Counted from the first letter of the stretch, positions 7,570 to 15,809 are shown. The stretch is DNA of 54,663 nt from Cryobacterium frigoriphilum (GCF_004403305.1 NZ_SOHE01000072.1:1-54663); one strand, 5' to 3'. Notes: generated by a model not told the origin, from the sequence alone. Numbers and translations: made by a program.

Positions 7570-8034
7570 TTAGCGCTTCTTGCCGGTGCTTCCGGTGCCG
7601 CGCTCGGCGGCGGCTTCTTCCTGAGCGGCCTGACGGGCGACGTGGGCGATCTTCGCGGCGCGGTGCGCGTCGCGGTCCTTGACCACGATCTGCTCGGCGC
7701 GCACGCCGGCCTGGGTGGAGCGTTCCGTGACGAGCCAGGCCGGCGGGGCCTGCAGCAGGGCGCTGATCTCGGCGGTGGTGAGCGGGTCAGTGACCTCACT
7801 GCGGGCCAGACCCGAGATGGACACGCCCAACTTGGCGGCGACGACCTGCTTGGGGTGCGGGCCGTTGGCGCGCAGTTCCACAAGCCACTCCGGCGGGTTT
7901 TCCATCAGGGCGGCGAGCTGGGTCCGGCTCACCGGCTCGGTCTGAAAGTCAGCGGGAGCCGCGTCGAGCAGAATCCCGAGTTTCTGTGCCGCCGTGGCGG
8001 GCTTCATGGTCTGGGGCTTCTTCTCGGAACTCAT
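7570..8034 (-). CDS. DUF5997 family protein
   Basis: A 154-aa actinobacterial protein of the DUF5997 family. Two similar halves are visible: KLGILLDAAP...LMENPPEWLVELRANGPHPKQVVAAKLGVSISGLARS and then LTTAEISALLQAPPAWLVTERST, each with a P-P-x-W-L-V element. KQVVAAKLGVSISGLAR (about 62-78) reads like a helix-turn-helix, so DNA binding is possible, but this is inference. The C-terminus is basic and Ala-rich. It is divergent from the LysR-effector-domain protein, an arrangement that recurs in related bacteria and suggests joint action. The ATG at 8034 lies close to TATACG (8043-8048). Confidence 0.8.
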   Translation of the reverse strand: MSSEKKPQTMKPATAAQKLGILLDAAPADFQTEPVSRTQLAALMENPPEWLVELRANGPHPKQVVAAKLGVSISGLARSEVTDPLTTAEISALLQAPPAWLVTERSTQAGVRAEQIVVKDRDAHRAAKIAHVARQAAQEEAAAERGTGSTGKKR

Positions 8035-8157
8035 CCTTCAAGCGTATAGCCTGAAGGGACCCCCGTCTGGGCGATTCGCGGTCGAACACGCCCCGAGGCG
8101 CGCTTTTGTGTGCCCGCACCCCTCCCAGACCCTCTGAATTCTTATGAACGGATACCG

Positions 8158-8994
8158 ATGACATTCTCCATCGCCTTTGTCGCCGGTGTCACCCCCACCA
8201 AGTGGACCCGCATCTGGGGCCAGCGCCGCCCCGAAACGCCGCTGCAGGTGTTCCGCACCGAGATGCCCGAGCAAATCGAGGTGCTGCGCGACGAGCGCGC
8301 CGCGGTGAGCCTGGTGCGGCTGCCCATCGACGAGACCGGCCTGAGCGTGATCGCGCTCTACAACGAGATCCCGGTCGTCGTGCTGCCCAAGGGCCACGAC
8401 CTCGACGTGGCAGGGGCAACCGAGCCGGTTGCGGTCGGCGACCTCGCCGACGAGCACCTGCTGCAGGATCCCGACGACGTGCCCGCCTGGCGCGACCTCG
8501 CGAGTGAGATCGCCGACGGCTCCCGCCGAGCGCTGCCGCCGATGCGCGACATGGACGAGGTCATGGAACAGGTCGCCGCCGGCGTCGGCATCGTCGTCGT
8601 GCCGCACTCGATCGCCCGGCTGTACGGCCGCAAAGACGTCGTCAGCCGCCCGGTCGCCGGCGTGCCCGACACCCAGATCGCGCTGGCCTGGCCGACGGAT
8701 GCCACAACCGACCTCGTCGAGGAATTCATCGGCATCGTGCGTGGCCGGTCGAGTGCGAGTTCGCGCACGCCGACGCCGGCCGCACCGACCCCCGAGGCCG
8801 ACCCCGCGGCATCCGCCAAGAACGCTCGCCCGGTGAAACCCGAGCGCAAGCCCAAGAAGACCGACAAGGCGAAGGCCGCCGCGAAGGCGAAACGTGCCGA
8901 GATCGCCAAGGCCAAGCCCGCCGTGAAGAAATCGCACGATGCCGCGCCCGGCCGCACCCGCCCGACCCGCAACCCCAAGCGCCGCCTGCGCTGA
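8158..8994 (+). CDS. LysR-type substrate-binding domain protein without HTH
   Basis: A 278-aa protein. Residues 1-200 form a LysR effector-binding (periplasmic-binding-protein-like) domain: MTFSIAFVAGVTPTKW, the ALYNEIPVVVLPKGHDL hinge and VAAGVGIVVVPHSIARL are characteristic. The usual N-terminal winged helix is missing: the protein begins at the first strand of the effector domain. From about residue 200 there is a Lys/Ala-rich basic tail ending in RNPKRRLR, which could bind nucleic acid. The start ATG at 8158 is preferred over an upstream GTG because the conserved domain begins there. DUF5997 next door, transcribed divergently, may supply the DNA-binding part. Confidence 0.8.
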   Translation: MTFSIAFVAGVTPTKWTRIWGQRRPETPLQVFRTEMPEQIEVLRDERAAVSLVRLPIDETGLSVIALYNEIPVVVLPKGHDLDVAGATEPVAVGDLADEHLLQDPDDVPAWRDLASEIADGSRRALPPMRDMDEVMEQVAAGVGIVVVPHSIARLYGRKDVVSRPVAGVPDTQIALAWPTDATTDLVEEFIGIVRGRSSASSRTPTPAAPTPEADPAASAKNARPVKPERKPKKTDKAKAAAKAKRAEIAKAKPAVKKSHDAAPGRTRPTRNPKRRLR

Positions 8995-9034
8995 CCCGGG
9001 CCACCCCGCCACTGATCCGCGAGAGCGGGGGACG

Positions 9035-9427
9035 CTACTTCAGGACGGCGAGGATGTTGCCGGCCGGGTCGGTGAACCAGGCGATCTGCGGTTCGCCGCC
9101 GCGGGCGATGCCCTTGTCGTCTTGCTCGAAGCCGTCGTAGCGCAAAAACACGACACCGCGGGCGGTCAGCTCGTCGACGGCCACGTCAATGTCGTCGACC
9201 GCGAGGTTCAGAATAGTGAACACTGCCGGCACGTGATCGGGTTTCGGGTAGATCATCACCTCGGCGCCGCCCGGAAGGGTGAGGCTCAGCAGGCCCATCT
9301 CCCCCTGTTCCTGAATGTCGAGACCGAGGGTCTCGCCATAGAACTTCTTCGTGGCCCCGAGGTCGGCCACGGCGAAGCCGCTGAAGCCGTGGGCGATACC
9401 GATGCGCGTTGCGGTGGGTGACGTCAT
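9035..9427 (-). CDS. VOC family (glyoxalase/bleomycin-resistance-like) protein
   Basis: A 130-aa single-module VOC protein: GFSGFAVADLGATKKFYGETLGL (about 14-36) is the first beta-alpha-beta unit, and VFTILNLAVDDIDVAVDELTARGV (about 68-91) is the second. The terminal FTDPAGNILAV carries the family's last strand. The usual metal ligands (His/Glu) are not complete: the first strand has G-F rather than H, and EPQIAWFTDPAGN lacks a clear Glu ligand, so a non-enzymatic binding role is possible. AAGGAG 6 nt before the ATG supports the start; TATCTA further up may be the -10. Confidence 0.88.
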   Translation of the reverse strand: MTSPTATRIGIAHGFSGFAVADLGATKKFYGETLGLDIQEQGEMGLLSLTLPGGAEVMIYPKPDHVPAVFTILNLAVDDIDVAVDELTARGVVFLRYDGFEQDDKGIARGGEPQIAWFTDPAGNILAVLK

Positions 9428-9475
9428 GGCTGCTCCTTAGATAGGTGAGGCGATGGGTGAAGCGATGGGTGAGGG

Positions 9476-10306
9476 TTAGCGCGAGCTGATCGACGCAAAT
9501 TTTCGGATGCACAGCGGCACGAACACGATCAGCATCACGGCGACACCGATCAGCACGGTGAGAATCGGGTTCTGCATGGTCCAGATGTCGGGCACCGGCG
9601 CCGAACCTTCATTGCCGAACAGCTGTCGGGCGGCCTGCACGAGCGAGGACACCGGATTGAACTCGGCAAAGATGCGCAGCGGGGTCGGCAGGGTCTCGCT
9701 CGGCACGAACGCGTTCGAGATGAACGTGAGCGGGAACAGAATCAGGAACGAGGCATTGTTGATGACCTCGGGGCTTTTCACGCTCATGCCGAGCAGCGCC
9801 ATCACCCAGCTGAAGGCGTAGCCGAACAGCAGCAGCAGCCCGACCCCGGCGAGAAACTCCGGCACGGTCGAGTTCACCCGCCAGCCCACCGCGAGGCCGG
9901 TCGCCATCATGATCACCATCGAGATGGTGTTGAGCACGAGGTCGCTGTTGGTGCGACCGATCAACACGGCGGATGCCGACATCGGCAGGCTGCGGAACCG
10001 GTCGATGATGCCCTCTTTGAGGTCTTGCGCCATTGCCGCGCCCGAGAATGTGGCACCGAAGACCACGGTCTGGGCGAAGATTCCGGCCATCAGAAACTGC
10101 ACGTAGTCGGTGCCCTGCACCTGGATCGCACCCGCGTAGACCTGGCTGAACAGCACCACGAACATGATCGGCTGGATCACCGCGAAGACGAGCATGTCGG
10201 GTGAACGCTTGATCTTGATCAGGTTGCGCTTGGTGACGGTCCAGCCGTCGCTGTACCAGAGCGACAGCGGGTTCCAGTCGGGCAGGGTGCTGGCGATGGC
10301 GGTCAT
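9476..10306 (-). CDS. ABC-2 type exporter permease (DrrB-like)
   Basis: A 276-aa inner-membrane permease with about six hydrophobic segments, matching the ABC-2/DrrB family. SPDMLVFAVIQPIMFVVLFSQVYAG is the first helix and NNASFLILFPLTFISNAFVPSETLP the conserved ABC-2 segment before the last helices. Its start overlaps the stop of the upstream ATPase gene by 4 bp, so the two are translationally coupled and almost certainly form one exporter, probably for a hydrophobic or drug-like compound. The substrate cannot be inferred. Confidence 0.92.
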   Translation of the reverse strand: MTAIASTLPDWNPLSLWYSDGWTVTKRNLIKIKRSPDMLVFAVIQPIMFVVLFSQVYAGAIQVQGTDYVQFLMAGIFAQTVVFGATFSGAAMAQDLKEGIIDRFRSLPMSASAVLIGRTNSDLVLNTISMVIMMATGLAVGWRVNSTVPEFLAGVGLLLLFGYAFSWVMALLGMSVKSPEVINNASFLILFPLTFISNAFVPSETLPTPLRIFAEFNPVSSLVQAARQLFGNEGSAPVPDIWTMQNPILTVLIGVAVMLIVFVPLCIRKFASISSR

Positions 10307-11370
10307 TTCACCAGCTCCCGCGGGGGCGTGTCAGAGGATGCATCGCTCGGGTTGTCGGTGCGGGCGCGGCGCCCCTTCGCGGGTTTCGCGGCATCCGTCT
10401 CGTCGTCGTCTGTCACGGAGAGATCGGCCTTGTGGCCGGTGAGTTTCAGGAACACGTCGTCGAGGGTGGGGCGGCGCATGCCCGCGTCGTGCAGGTCGAT
10501 GCCGGCCGCGCCGAGCTCGGCGAGAACGTGCTGCAGGCCGGCCGGGCCGTCGGTGACGGCGACCTCGACCCCGCGGCCGTCGGTCGTCACTGTCGGTTCG
10601 CCGGAGCCGTACCGGGCCATGATCTGGCGGGCGGGCGCGCTGTCGGCGGCGTTGACCAGCGCGATGACGAGCCGGTGCCCGCCGATCTGCGCCTTGAGCT
10701 CGTCGGAGGTGCCCTCGGCGATGGCCTTGCCGCCGTCGATGACCATGATGTCGTCGCTGAGCTGGTCGGCCTCCTCGAGGTACTGGGTGGTCAGCAGCAC
10801 GGTCGTGCCATCGGCGACGAGGCGTTTGATGACGTCCCACAGCGCGAGGCGGCTGCGCGGGTCGAGCCCGGTGGTCGGCTCGTCGAGAAAGAGCACCTTG
10901 GGGTTGATGACGAGGGCGCCGGCGAGGTCGATGCGGCGGCGCATGCCGCCGGAGAAGCCCTTCACCGGGCGGTTGCCGGCCGCGGTCAGCTCGAACAGGT
11001 CGATCAGTTCGTGCGCCCGTTTGCGGGCCGCGCGCCCGCCGAGGTGGTACAGGCGGCCGACCATCTCGAGGTTTTCGAAGCCGGTGAGGTTCTCGTCGAC
11101 CGCCGCGTACTGGCCCGAGACGCCGATGATGCGGCGCACACCCTTGGGGTTGGCGACGACGTCGATGCCGTCGACGAGCGCGGTGCCGCTGTCGGGGCGG
11201 ATGAGCGTCGTCAGCATCTTGACGACGGTGGTCTTGCCGGCGCCGTTCGGGCCCAGCAGGGCCTTCACGGTGCCGCGCGGCACGGTCAGGTCGAGCCCGG
11301 CGAGGGCGTGCACCGGCCCGCTCTTGGACTTGTAGGTCTTGGTCAGACCGCGGGCTTCAATGATCGTCAT
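10303..11370 (-). CDS. ABC exporter ATPase (DrrA-like)
   Basis: A 355-aa ATP-binding subunit powering the permease encoded just downstream. Walker A GPNGAGKTT is at 40-48, the ABC signature FSGGMRR at 139-145, Walker B LFLDEP at 160-165 and the D-loop GLD just after. The switch residue is Gln in LTTQYLEEAD, as is usual for DrrA-type ATPases. Residues about 215-300 form the DrrA C-terminal domain (GGHRLVIALV...LDDVFLKLTGH), followed by a charged tail. AAGGA lies about 9 nt before the ATG. A TACTTT hexamer further up and a GCGTACGC palindrome at 11403-11410 could be promoter and operator, but no regulator gene is adjacent. Confidence 0.93.
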   Translation of the reverse strand: MTIIEARGLTKTYKSKSGPVHALAGLDLTVPRGTVKALLGPNGAGKTTVVKMLTTLIRPDSGTALVDGIDVVANPKGVRRIIGVSGQYAAVDENLTGFENLEMVGRLYHLGGRAARKRAHELIDLFELTAAGNRPVKGFSGGMRRRIDLAGALVINPKVLFLDEPTTGLDPRSRLALWDVIKRLVADGTTVLLTTQYLEEADQLSDDIMVIDGGKAIAEGTSDELKAQIGGHRLVIALVNAADSAPARQIMARYGSGEPTVTTDGRGVEVAVTDGPAGLQHVLAELGAAGIDLHDAGMRRPTLDDVFLKLTGHKADLSVTDDDETDAAKPAKGRRARTDNPSDASSDTPPRELVK

Positions 11371-11577
11371 GCACTGGTCCTTGCCTCGAAAGTACAGCTC
11401 ATGCGTACGCTTTTCACACGCCGAGTTTCCATTTTAACGAGACAGGGTAGCCGTGACAACCCTTGCGGCCGGAGGCGGCGCGGGCAGCGGGCTCACCTGT
11501 CCGGCCTCGAGAGCACGAGCAGCGCGGCCGGGGCCGGGCAGCAGACGTGGCTCAGGAAGCCGGACCCAGCGGCCGCA

Positions 11578-11952
11578 TCAGGCCTGTGCGGCCTGCTTCT
11601 CGGCGAGCTGCTCCGCGATCTCCGACGCGAGGTCGCCGCGGCGGTCGTCGAGCTTGCCGGAGGCGGTTTCGAGCAGGCGTTCCATCTTCTCGAGCGAGCC
11701 GCTCAGGGCGTCATCGACGTTGGACGCATTGTTGTGCGCGGTGATCGGGCTGCCGCCGGCGGGGCGCACCTCGAGCAGGCACTTGATGTCATCGCCGGTG
11801 GACCGGCCCGCGCTGCCGTCGCTGAGGTGAACCTCGACGCGGGTGATGTGCGGGGCAAAGCGAGAAAGGCTCGCGGCCACGGTGGTTTCCACGTACTCGG
11901 TCAGACCGGCGGTGCCGTCGATGTTGTGGTCGGTGTTCAGTAGAACCTGCAT
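11578..11952 (-). CDS. Ribosome hibernation factor, short HPF/RaiA family
   Basis: A 124-aa protein of the short HPF/RaiA type that binds the 30S subunit and blocks translation under stress. HNIDGTAGLTEYVETTVAASLSRFAPHITRVEVHLSD (residues 9-45) is the first beta-alpha-beta unit; CLLEVRPAGGSPITAHNNASNVDDALSGSLEKMERLL (58-94) is the second. It lacks the long-form dimerisation tail, having only a charged coiled C-terminus. The start is ATG at 11952, with AAAGGAG 5 nt upstream. A perfect 14-bp palindrome lies about 65 bp upstream. It stands alone between the ABC operon and thiamine genes. Confidence 0.88.
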   Translation of the reverse strand: MQVLLNTDHNIDGTAGLTEYVETTVAASLSRFAPHITRVEVHLSDGSAGRSTGDDIKCLLEVRPAGGSPITAHNNASNVDDALSGSLEKMERLLETASGKLDDRRGDLASEIAEQLAEKQAAQA

Positions 11953-12015
11953 GTTGCTCCTTTGCACGCGGTGATCCGTCACGCTGCGAAGTGCGTATCG
12001 TGACCGAAAATCATC

Positions 12016-12029
12016 CGCTGATATCAGCG
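12016..12029. promoter_or_regulatory. Perfect 14-bp palindrome upstream of the hibernation factor
   Basis: CGCTGATATCAGCG is a perfect palindrome in the 125-bp gap between the thiamine operon's end and the HPF start, about 64 bp from the ATG. It could be an operator for the stress-controlled HPF gene or a hairpin. No matching site was noticed elsewhere in the window. Confidence 0.35.
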
Positions 12030-12077
12030 TACTGCTCTGGATTGTGCGCCCGATCAGGCCCGGCGCCGGGCTGGCTG

Positions 12078-13595
12078 CTAGCCGATCATGGGCTGCACGG
12101 CGCGCGCCGTGCCCATCGCGAAGAACGCCACCTCGTGCGCCGCCGAGGCCCGGAACGCCTCCCACATGCGGCCCCGCTCGGCGTCGCTGGCGAGCAGGGC
12201 GGCGGCCTCGACGATCTCGATCGCCTGCCGGGTCGATTCCGCGAACGCCGGGTCGGCGTAGGTCGACAGCCACGCGTTGAACGGATGCTCCGCGTGGTTC
12301 GCCGCCGCCAGCCGCTCCCCCACGTCCTGGTAGATCCAGAAGCAGGGCAGCAGCGCCGCAACGAGCGCTGCATAATCGGATCCCCCGGCGACGGCCAGCA
12401 AATGGTTCAGATAGTTGGTGGTGACCGGGTTCGGCTCGGGGGCGACCGCGGCCGCACCGAGCCAGTCGCGGTGCAGTTCCATCTCGACCGCGAGGCTGCC
12501 GTGGGAGTTCACGGCCCAGAAGGACTGCTCGTCGAGGGTCGGCGCGAGCTGGCTGGCGCGGGCCAGAGCCCGGGAATAGTCGCGCAGGTAGAGCGCGTCC
12601 TGGGCGAGGTAGTACGAGAAAGCGCTCTGCGGCAGGGTGCCGTCACTGAGCCGACGGATGAAGTCAAGGTCGTCGATTGCGCTGCGCAGGTCGGCGATGC
12701 CGAACCACCACTCGTCGCGCAGCAGGTGCGGAGCCGGCGCCGACGGCGCCTTCCCGGCCGGCAGCCCGTCGCCGCGCCACAGGGCGGCGAAGTGATGCAC
12801 GGGTCCGTGCCCCTGCCCGACCTGCAGCTCGTCCGCGTGCCGCAGGCTGTCGGTCAGCCACAACTTCGCCGCCCGCACCGAGTGTTCCCAGTCGCCGAGC
12901 CGGGCCTGCAGGGTCGCCAGGGCGCTCGAGAGGGAGCATCCGGTGCCGTGGGTGTTGACGGTGTCGATGCGTTCGGCCGCGAATTCGATGACCCGGCCGC
13001 CGGGCTCGACGAGGGCATCGGGTGAGGCACTGCCGCCGAGGTGGCCGCCCTTGACGAGCACCCGCACGCCGTACCGCTCGGCGACCAGGCGCCCCTGTTC
13101 GAGCGCCTCTGTCCAGTCGGTGGCAACCGGGGCTTCGGCGAGCACGGCCAGTTCGGGCAGATTGGGCGTCACGATGTGCACCCGGGCGAGCAGGGCACGC
13201 ACGCCCCGCTCGGCGGCCGCGTCGAGCAGCCGGTCGCCACTCGTGGCGACCATGACCGGGTCGAGCACGACGATCGGCGGCCGCACCCGGTCGAGCCACT
13301 CGGTGACCACATCGATCACGGCGAGGTTCGACAGCATGCCGATCTTCACGGCGTCAATGGTGACGTCGTCGCTGACCGAGTCGAGCTGTTCGCGCAGGAA
13401 CGACACCGGTGGCAGGTGGATCGAGCGCACGCCGCGGGTGTTCTGGGCGACGAGGGCGGTGACGACGGCCATGCCATAACCGCCGGTCGCCGACACGCTC
13501 TTGAGGTCGGCCTGAATTCCGGCACCGCCGGTCGGATCGGTGCCGGCGATGCTCAGCACGTTGACGATTCGGGGCGTGATGCGGGGCGCGCTCAT
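12078..13595 (-). CDS. thiD: ThiD-TenA fusion: HMP(-P) kinase / aminopyrimidine aminohydrolase
   Basis: A 505-aa fusion for thiamine synthesis and salvage. Residues 1-265 are ThiD, which phosphorylates hydroxymethylpyrimidine (phosphate): SIAGTDPTGGAGIQADLKS (15-33), VLDPVMVATSG and the anion-hole/catalytic NTHGTGCSLSSALA near 215-228. Residues about 285-505 are TenA, which hydrolyses aminomethyl-pyrimidine breakdown products; WWFGIADLRSAIDDLDFIRRLSDGTLP and the LLPCFWIYQDVGERL segment carry the expected catalytic Cys and the Y-x-x-x-G-E element. Its ATG overlaps the thiE stop by 4 bp, so it is the last gene of a riboswitch-controlled operon. ThiD-TenA fusions are common in actinobacteria. 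Confidence 0.95.
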   Translation of the reverse strand: MSAPRITPRIVNVLSIAGTDPTGGAGIQADLKSVSATGGYGMAVVTALVAQNTRGVRSIHLPPVSFLREQLDSVSDDVTIDAVKIGMLSNLAVIDVVTEWLDRVRPPIVVLDPVMVATSGDRLLDAAAERGVRALLARVHIVTPNLPELAVLAEAPVATDWTEALEQGRLVAERYGVRVLVKGGHLGGSASPDALVEPGGRVIEFAAERIDTVNTHGTGCSLSSALATLQARLGDWEHSVRAAKLWLTDSLRHADELQVGQGHGPVHHFAALWRGDGLPAGKAPSAPAPHLLRDEWWFGIADLRSAIDDLDFIRRLSDGTLPQSAFSYYLAQDALYLRDYSRALARASQLAPTLDEQSFWAVNSHGSLAVEMELHRDWLGAAAVAPEPNPVTTNYLNHLLAVAGGSDYAALVAALLPCFWIYQDVGERLAAANHAEHPFNAWLSTYADPAFAESTRQAIEIVEAAALLASDAERGRMWEAFRASAAHEVAFFAMGTARAVQPMIG

Positions 13596-14569
13596 GCGCG
13601 TGCCCCCGCCCAGGCGTCGACGAATTCGCGGGTCGCGGCGCGCACGTCGTCGGCGGCGCAGATCGCCGACACGACGGCGAGTCCGGCCGCACCGGCGGCC
13701 TTTAGCGGCGCCGTGTCATCGAGGCGGATGCCCCCAATCGCCACACACGCAATCGGCGTCGACGCGGCGAGGGCCGCAAACCCGTCGACTCCGAGCGGTT
13801 CGGGATGGTTCGCCTTCGTCAGCGTCGGCCGAATCACCCCGACCCCGAAGTAGTCGACGGTGCCGACCGGCAGGCTGTGCGCGGCCGCAAGGTGCGCGGG
13901 CGTGTTCGCGGTCAGGCCGAGCAGGGCATCCGCTCCGATCAGCCGGCGCACGGCGGCGGCCGGCAGGTCGGATTGCCCGACGTGAACGCCGTCAACGTGG
14001 ACTCCCCCACTGCGGGCGGCCAAAAACACGTCGACGCGGTCGTCGACGAAGAGCAGGCAGCGCCCCCGGGTCAGCCGGGTCGCGGCGACGACGAGTTCGT
14101 AGACTTCCCGGGTCGAGGCGGTCTTGTCCCGAATCTGCACGGCGGTCACCCCGCCCGCGACGGCCTCCGCGATGACGAAGAGCACGCCGCGCGGCCCGCT
14201 GAGGCCCGCGTCGGTCACGAGGTACGTCGACAGGTCGACGGATGCCGTGGGTCGCGCCCACACGGCGGCCGCCGGCACCGCACCCGCACCCACACCCACA
14301 CCCACACCCACACCCACACCCACACCGAAATCGTGACCGCGCCCGATACCGGTAGCCGCTACGGTAACCGCCGTAGCGCCCACCCGTTCCGGGCGCGCTC
14401 CCGAACGCACAGCCGAGTCGCCGGCCGGTGGTTCCTCATGACCGCGCCCGATATCGGTAGCCGCTACGGTAACGGCCGTAGCGGCCACCCGTTCCGGGCG
14501 CACTCCCGATCCGGGGGCACCCGCACCCTCACCCGCGGCAACGGCCGCAGAGGCGGTAGGCACGCTCAT
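13592..14569 (-). CDS. thiE: Thiamine-phosphate synthase with repeat-bearing N-terminal extension
   Basis: A 325-aa ThiE, joining HMP-PP and thiazole phosphate into thiamine phosphate. The catalytic TIM barrel is the last 210 residues or so: [49 protein letters not shown], the phosphate-binding IACVAIGGI and [12 protein letters not shown]. Before it is a 110-residue extension absent from normal ThiE: two copies of an [14 protein letters not shown] peptide from a 70-bp direct repeat, then a (GV)n run from a CCCACA microsatellite. ATG at 14569 overlaps the thiM stop (ATGA), which supports that start, but one of the GTG codons nearer the barrel could be used. Operon: thiM-thiE-thiD/tenA. Confidence 0.9.
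   Translation of the reverse strand: MSVPTASAAVAAGEGAGAPGSGVRPERVAATAVTVAATDIGRGHEEPPAGDSAVRSGARPERVGATAVTVAATGIGRGHDFGVGVGVGVGVGVGAGAVPAAAVWARPTASVDLSTYLVTDAGLSGPRGVLFVIAEAVAGGVTAVQIRDKTASTREVYELVVAATRLTRGRCLLFVDDRVDVFLAARSGGVHVDGVHVGQSDLPAAAVRRLIGADALLGLTANTPAHLAAAHSLPVGTVDYFGVGVIRPTLTKANHPEPLGVDGFAALAASTPIACVAIGGIRLDDTAPLKAAGAAGLAVVSAICAADDVRAATREFVDAWAGARA
14287..14325. repeat. CCCACA hexanucleotide microsatellite in thiE
   Basis: About six tandem CCCACA units in the thiE reading frame encode a (Gly-Val)n run just before the ThiE barrel. Being in multiples of six, length changes would keep the frame, so the linker can grow or shrink without breaking the enzyme. Confidence 0.85.
14335..14509. 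repeat. 70-bp direct repeat with internal hairpin
   Basis: Two 70-bp copies, 14335-14404 and 14440-14509, differ at only four positions and lie 105 bp apart inside the thiE 5' region. Each holds GCCGCTACGG and its inverse CCGTAGCGGC around a TAACSG loop (perfect in the second copy, one mismatch in the first), so each could fold into a 10-bp hairpin. They encode a disordered linker. Confidence 0.9.
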
Positions 14570-15435
14570 CGAATGACCGCGAGCTTCAGCACGGTCTCGG
14601 CGCTGAGGCCGGCCAGCCGATCCAGGAACGCGACGGCGAAACTGCCGGGGCCGGCGGCATCCGCTGCCGCCTGCTCGGCCGCGATCGTGTAGACCGAGCA
14701 GGCCGCCACGGTGTTCGCGAGCCGGTCGTCGCTGAGCGCGGAGAAGGCGGCGATGACCGCGCCAAGGGCGCAGCCGCCGCCGGTGACCTTGGTCAGCAGC
14801 GGCGTGCCGGTGTGCACGCGCACGTCGGTGACGCCGTCGGTCACGATGTCGACCGGCCCGGAAATGGCCACGATCGAGCCGAACTCGGCCGCGAGCAGTC
14901 GCCCGGCGGCCAGGGCGTCGTCGGGCGAGTCGACCGAATCCACGCCGCGGCCGCCCATTCCGACACCGGCGAGGCAGATGATCTCCGAGGGGTTGCCACG
15001 AATGATGGTGGGGCGCTGCAGCAGCAGCTCGGCGGCGAGCGCCGTGCGCACCGGAAGCAGTCCGATCGCGACCGGATCGAGCACCCACGGGGTGCCGGCT
15101 GCCTTGGCCGCGGCAACAGCCTCGCGCATGGCATCGCGGTGGTCGGCGTGCGGGGTGCCGAGGTTCACGAGCACGCCGGAGGCTACCCCCGCGAACGGGC
15201 CGGCCTCGAGCGGCAGGTCGGCCATGGCGGCGGATGCCCCAAGCGCGAGCAGCACGTTCGCCGTGAAGTTGGTCACGACCGCGTTGGTGAGGCACTGCAC
15301 GAGCGGTTCACGCCTCTGCAGCGCGGTGAGCAGCGCCGCGACCGTCTCCGCAGTCGGTACCGGAACGGGTACCGCCCCCGCAGAAGAAACAGCATGGACA
15401 GTATGGTTCGACAAGCGAGAGTTCACTCGCGACAT
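14566..15435 (-). CDS. thiM: Hydroxyethylthiazole kinase
   Basis: A 289-aa ThiM that phosphorylates 4-methyl-5-hydroxyethylthiazole for thiamine salvage. [25 protein letters not shown] (about 45-70) is the thiazole site, [10 protein letters not shown] the ribokinase-like core, RGNPSEI the family signature, and [15 protein letters not shown] (about 205-220) holds the anion hole and catalytic Cys. It begins directly at the 3' edge of a TPP riboswitch. ATG at 15435 has the AAGGG of the riboswitch directly against it, so the GTG three codons further on (15426), better spaced, may be the true start. The first 40 residues are a variable low-complexity tail. Confidence 0.94.
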   Translation of the reverse strand: MSRVNSRLSNHTVHAVSSAGAVPVPVPTAETVAALLTALQRREPLVQCLTNAVVTNFTANVLLALGASAAMADLPLEAGPFAGVASGVLVNLGTPHADHRDAMREAVAAAKAAGTPWVLDPVAIGLLPVRTALAAELLLQRPTIIRGNPSEIICLAGVGMGGRGVDSVDSPDDALAAGRLLAAEFGSIVAISGPVDIVTDGVTDVRVHTGTPLLTKVTGGGCALGAVIAAFSALSDDRLANTVAACSVYTIAAEQAAADAAGPGSFAVAFLDRLAGLSAETVLKLAVIR

Positions 15436-15530
15436 CCCTTCGCTAGTTCGAGCTAGATCAGGTTCAACGGGTGTGTTCTCAGCCTTCGCCCGGCATCTGC
15501 CGTGCGACCGCACCCCGTGTCACTGCTTTC
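15432..15530 (-). promoter_or_regulatory. TPP riboswitch (THI element)
   Basis: Read on the minus strand, the leader has the THI-box landmarks in order: ACACGGGGTGC near the 5' side, GGCTGAGAA, ACACCCGTTGAACCTGATC and the closing GCGAAGGGA. It precedes thiM directly, so thiamine pyrophosphate binding should repress the whole thiM-thiE-thiD/tenA operon, probably by hiding the AAGGG ribosome site, since no terminator with a T-tract is seen between aptamer and gene. Confidence 0.95.
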
Positions 15531-15560
15531 ACCCTAGACGGGGCGTTCACCCCCGGACAA
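15531..15560 (-). promoter_or_regulatory. Promoter of the thiamine operon
   Basis: On the minus strand TTGTCC (15560-15555) and TAGGGT (15536-15531) are separated by 18 bp, placing the transcription start at about 15522-15525, right at the 5' edge of the riboswitch. The fit between predicted start and aptamer edge supports both calls. Confidence 0.65.
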
Positions 15561-15615
15561 GTCGAACCCAGCCGCGCGTCGCGTCGCGTCGTGCACCGAT
15601 TCTCTTTGGGCCATC

Positions 15616-15809
15616 TCAGCGGCGCGATCGGCATGCGCGAACCCAAGCCGAACCGATCGGGATAATCACGAGACCGATCGCGCAGGCCAAGCGATCCATT
15701 CACCGGTCGCCGCTACGACAACGATGCCCGCACCGACCATCACGAGACTGTAGATGATTGCTGCGATGAGCCAGCGCCGACGCAACCGAATGTTCTGAGC
15801 TGTAGTCAT
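15616..15809 (-). pseudogene. Small two-helix membrane protein, apparently frameshifted
   Basis: ATG at 15809 opens a reading frame with a basic start (RLRRR) and a clear membrane helix (WLIAAIIYSLVMVGAGIVVV), then GEWIA, and stops at 15666 after 47 residues. In another frame the same DNA continues as LACAIGLVIIPIGSAWVRAC with a basic end and stops at 15616. Joining the two frames by one base after GEWIA would give a roughly 64-residue protein with two membrane helices and positive ends. Either a real frameshift or a 47-aa small protein is possible; a sequencing error also fits. Confidence 0.45.

Noticed and set aside
7199..8049. Plus-strand open frames across the repeat array
   Set aside because: They arise because the repeat happens to stay open; translations are repeated low-information peptides and the region overlaps DUF5997 on the other strand.
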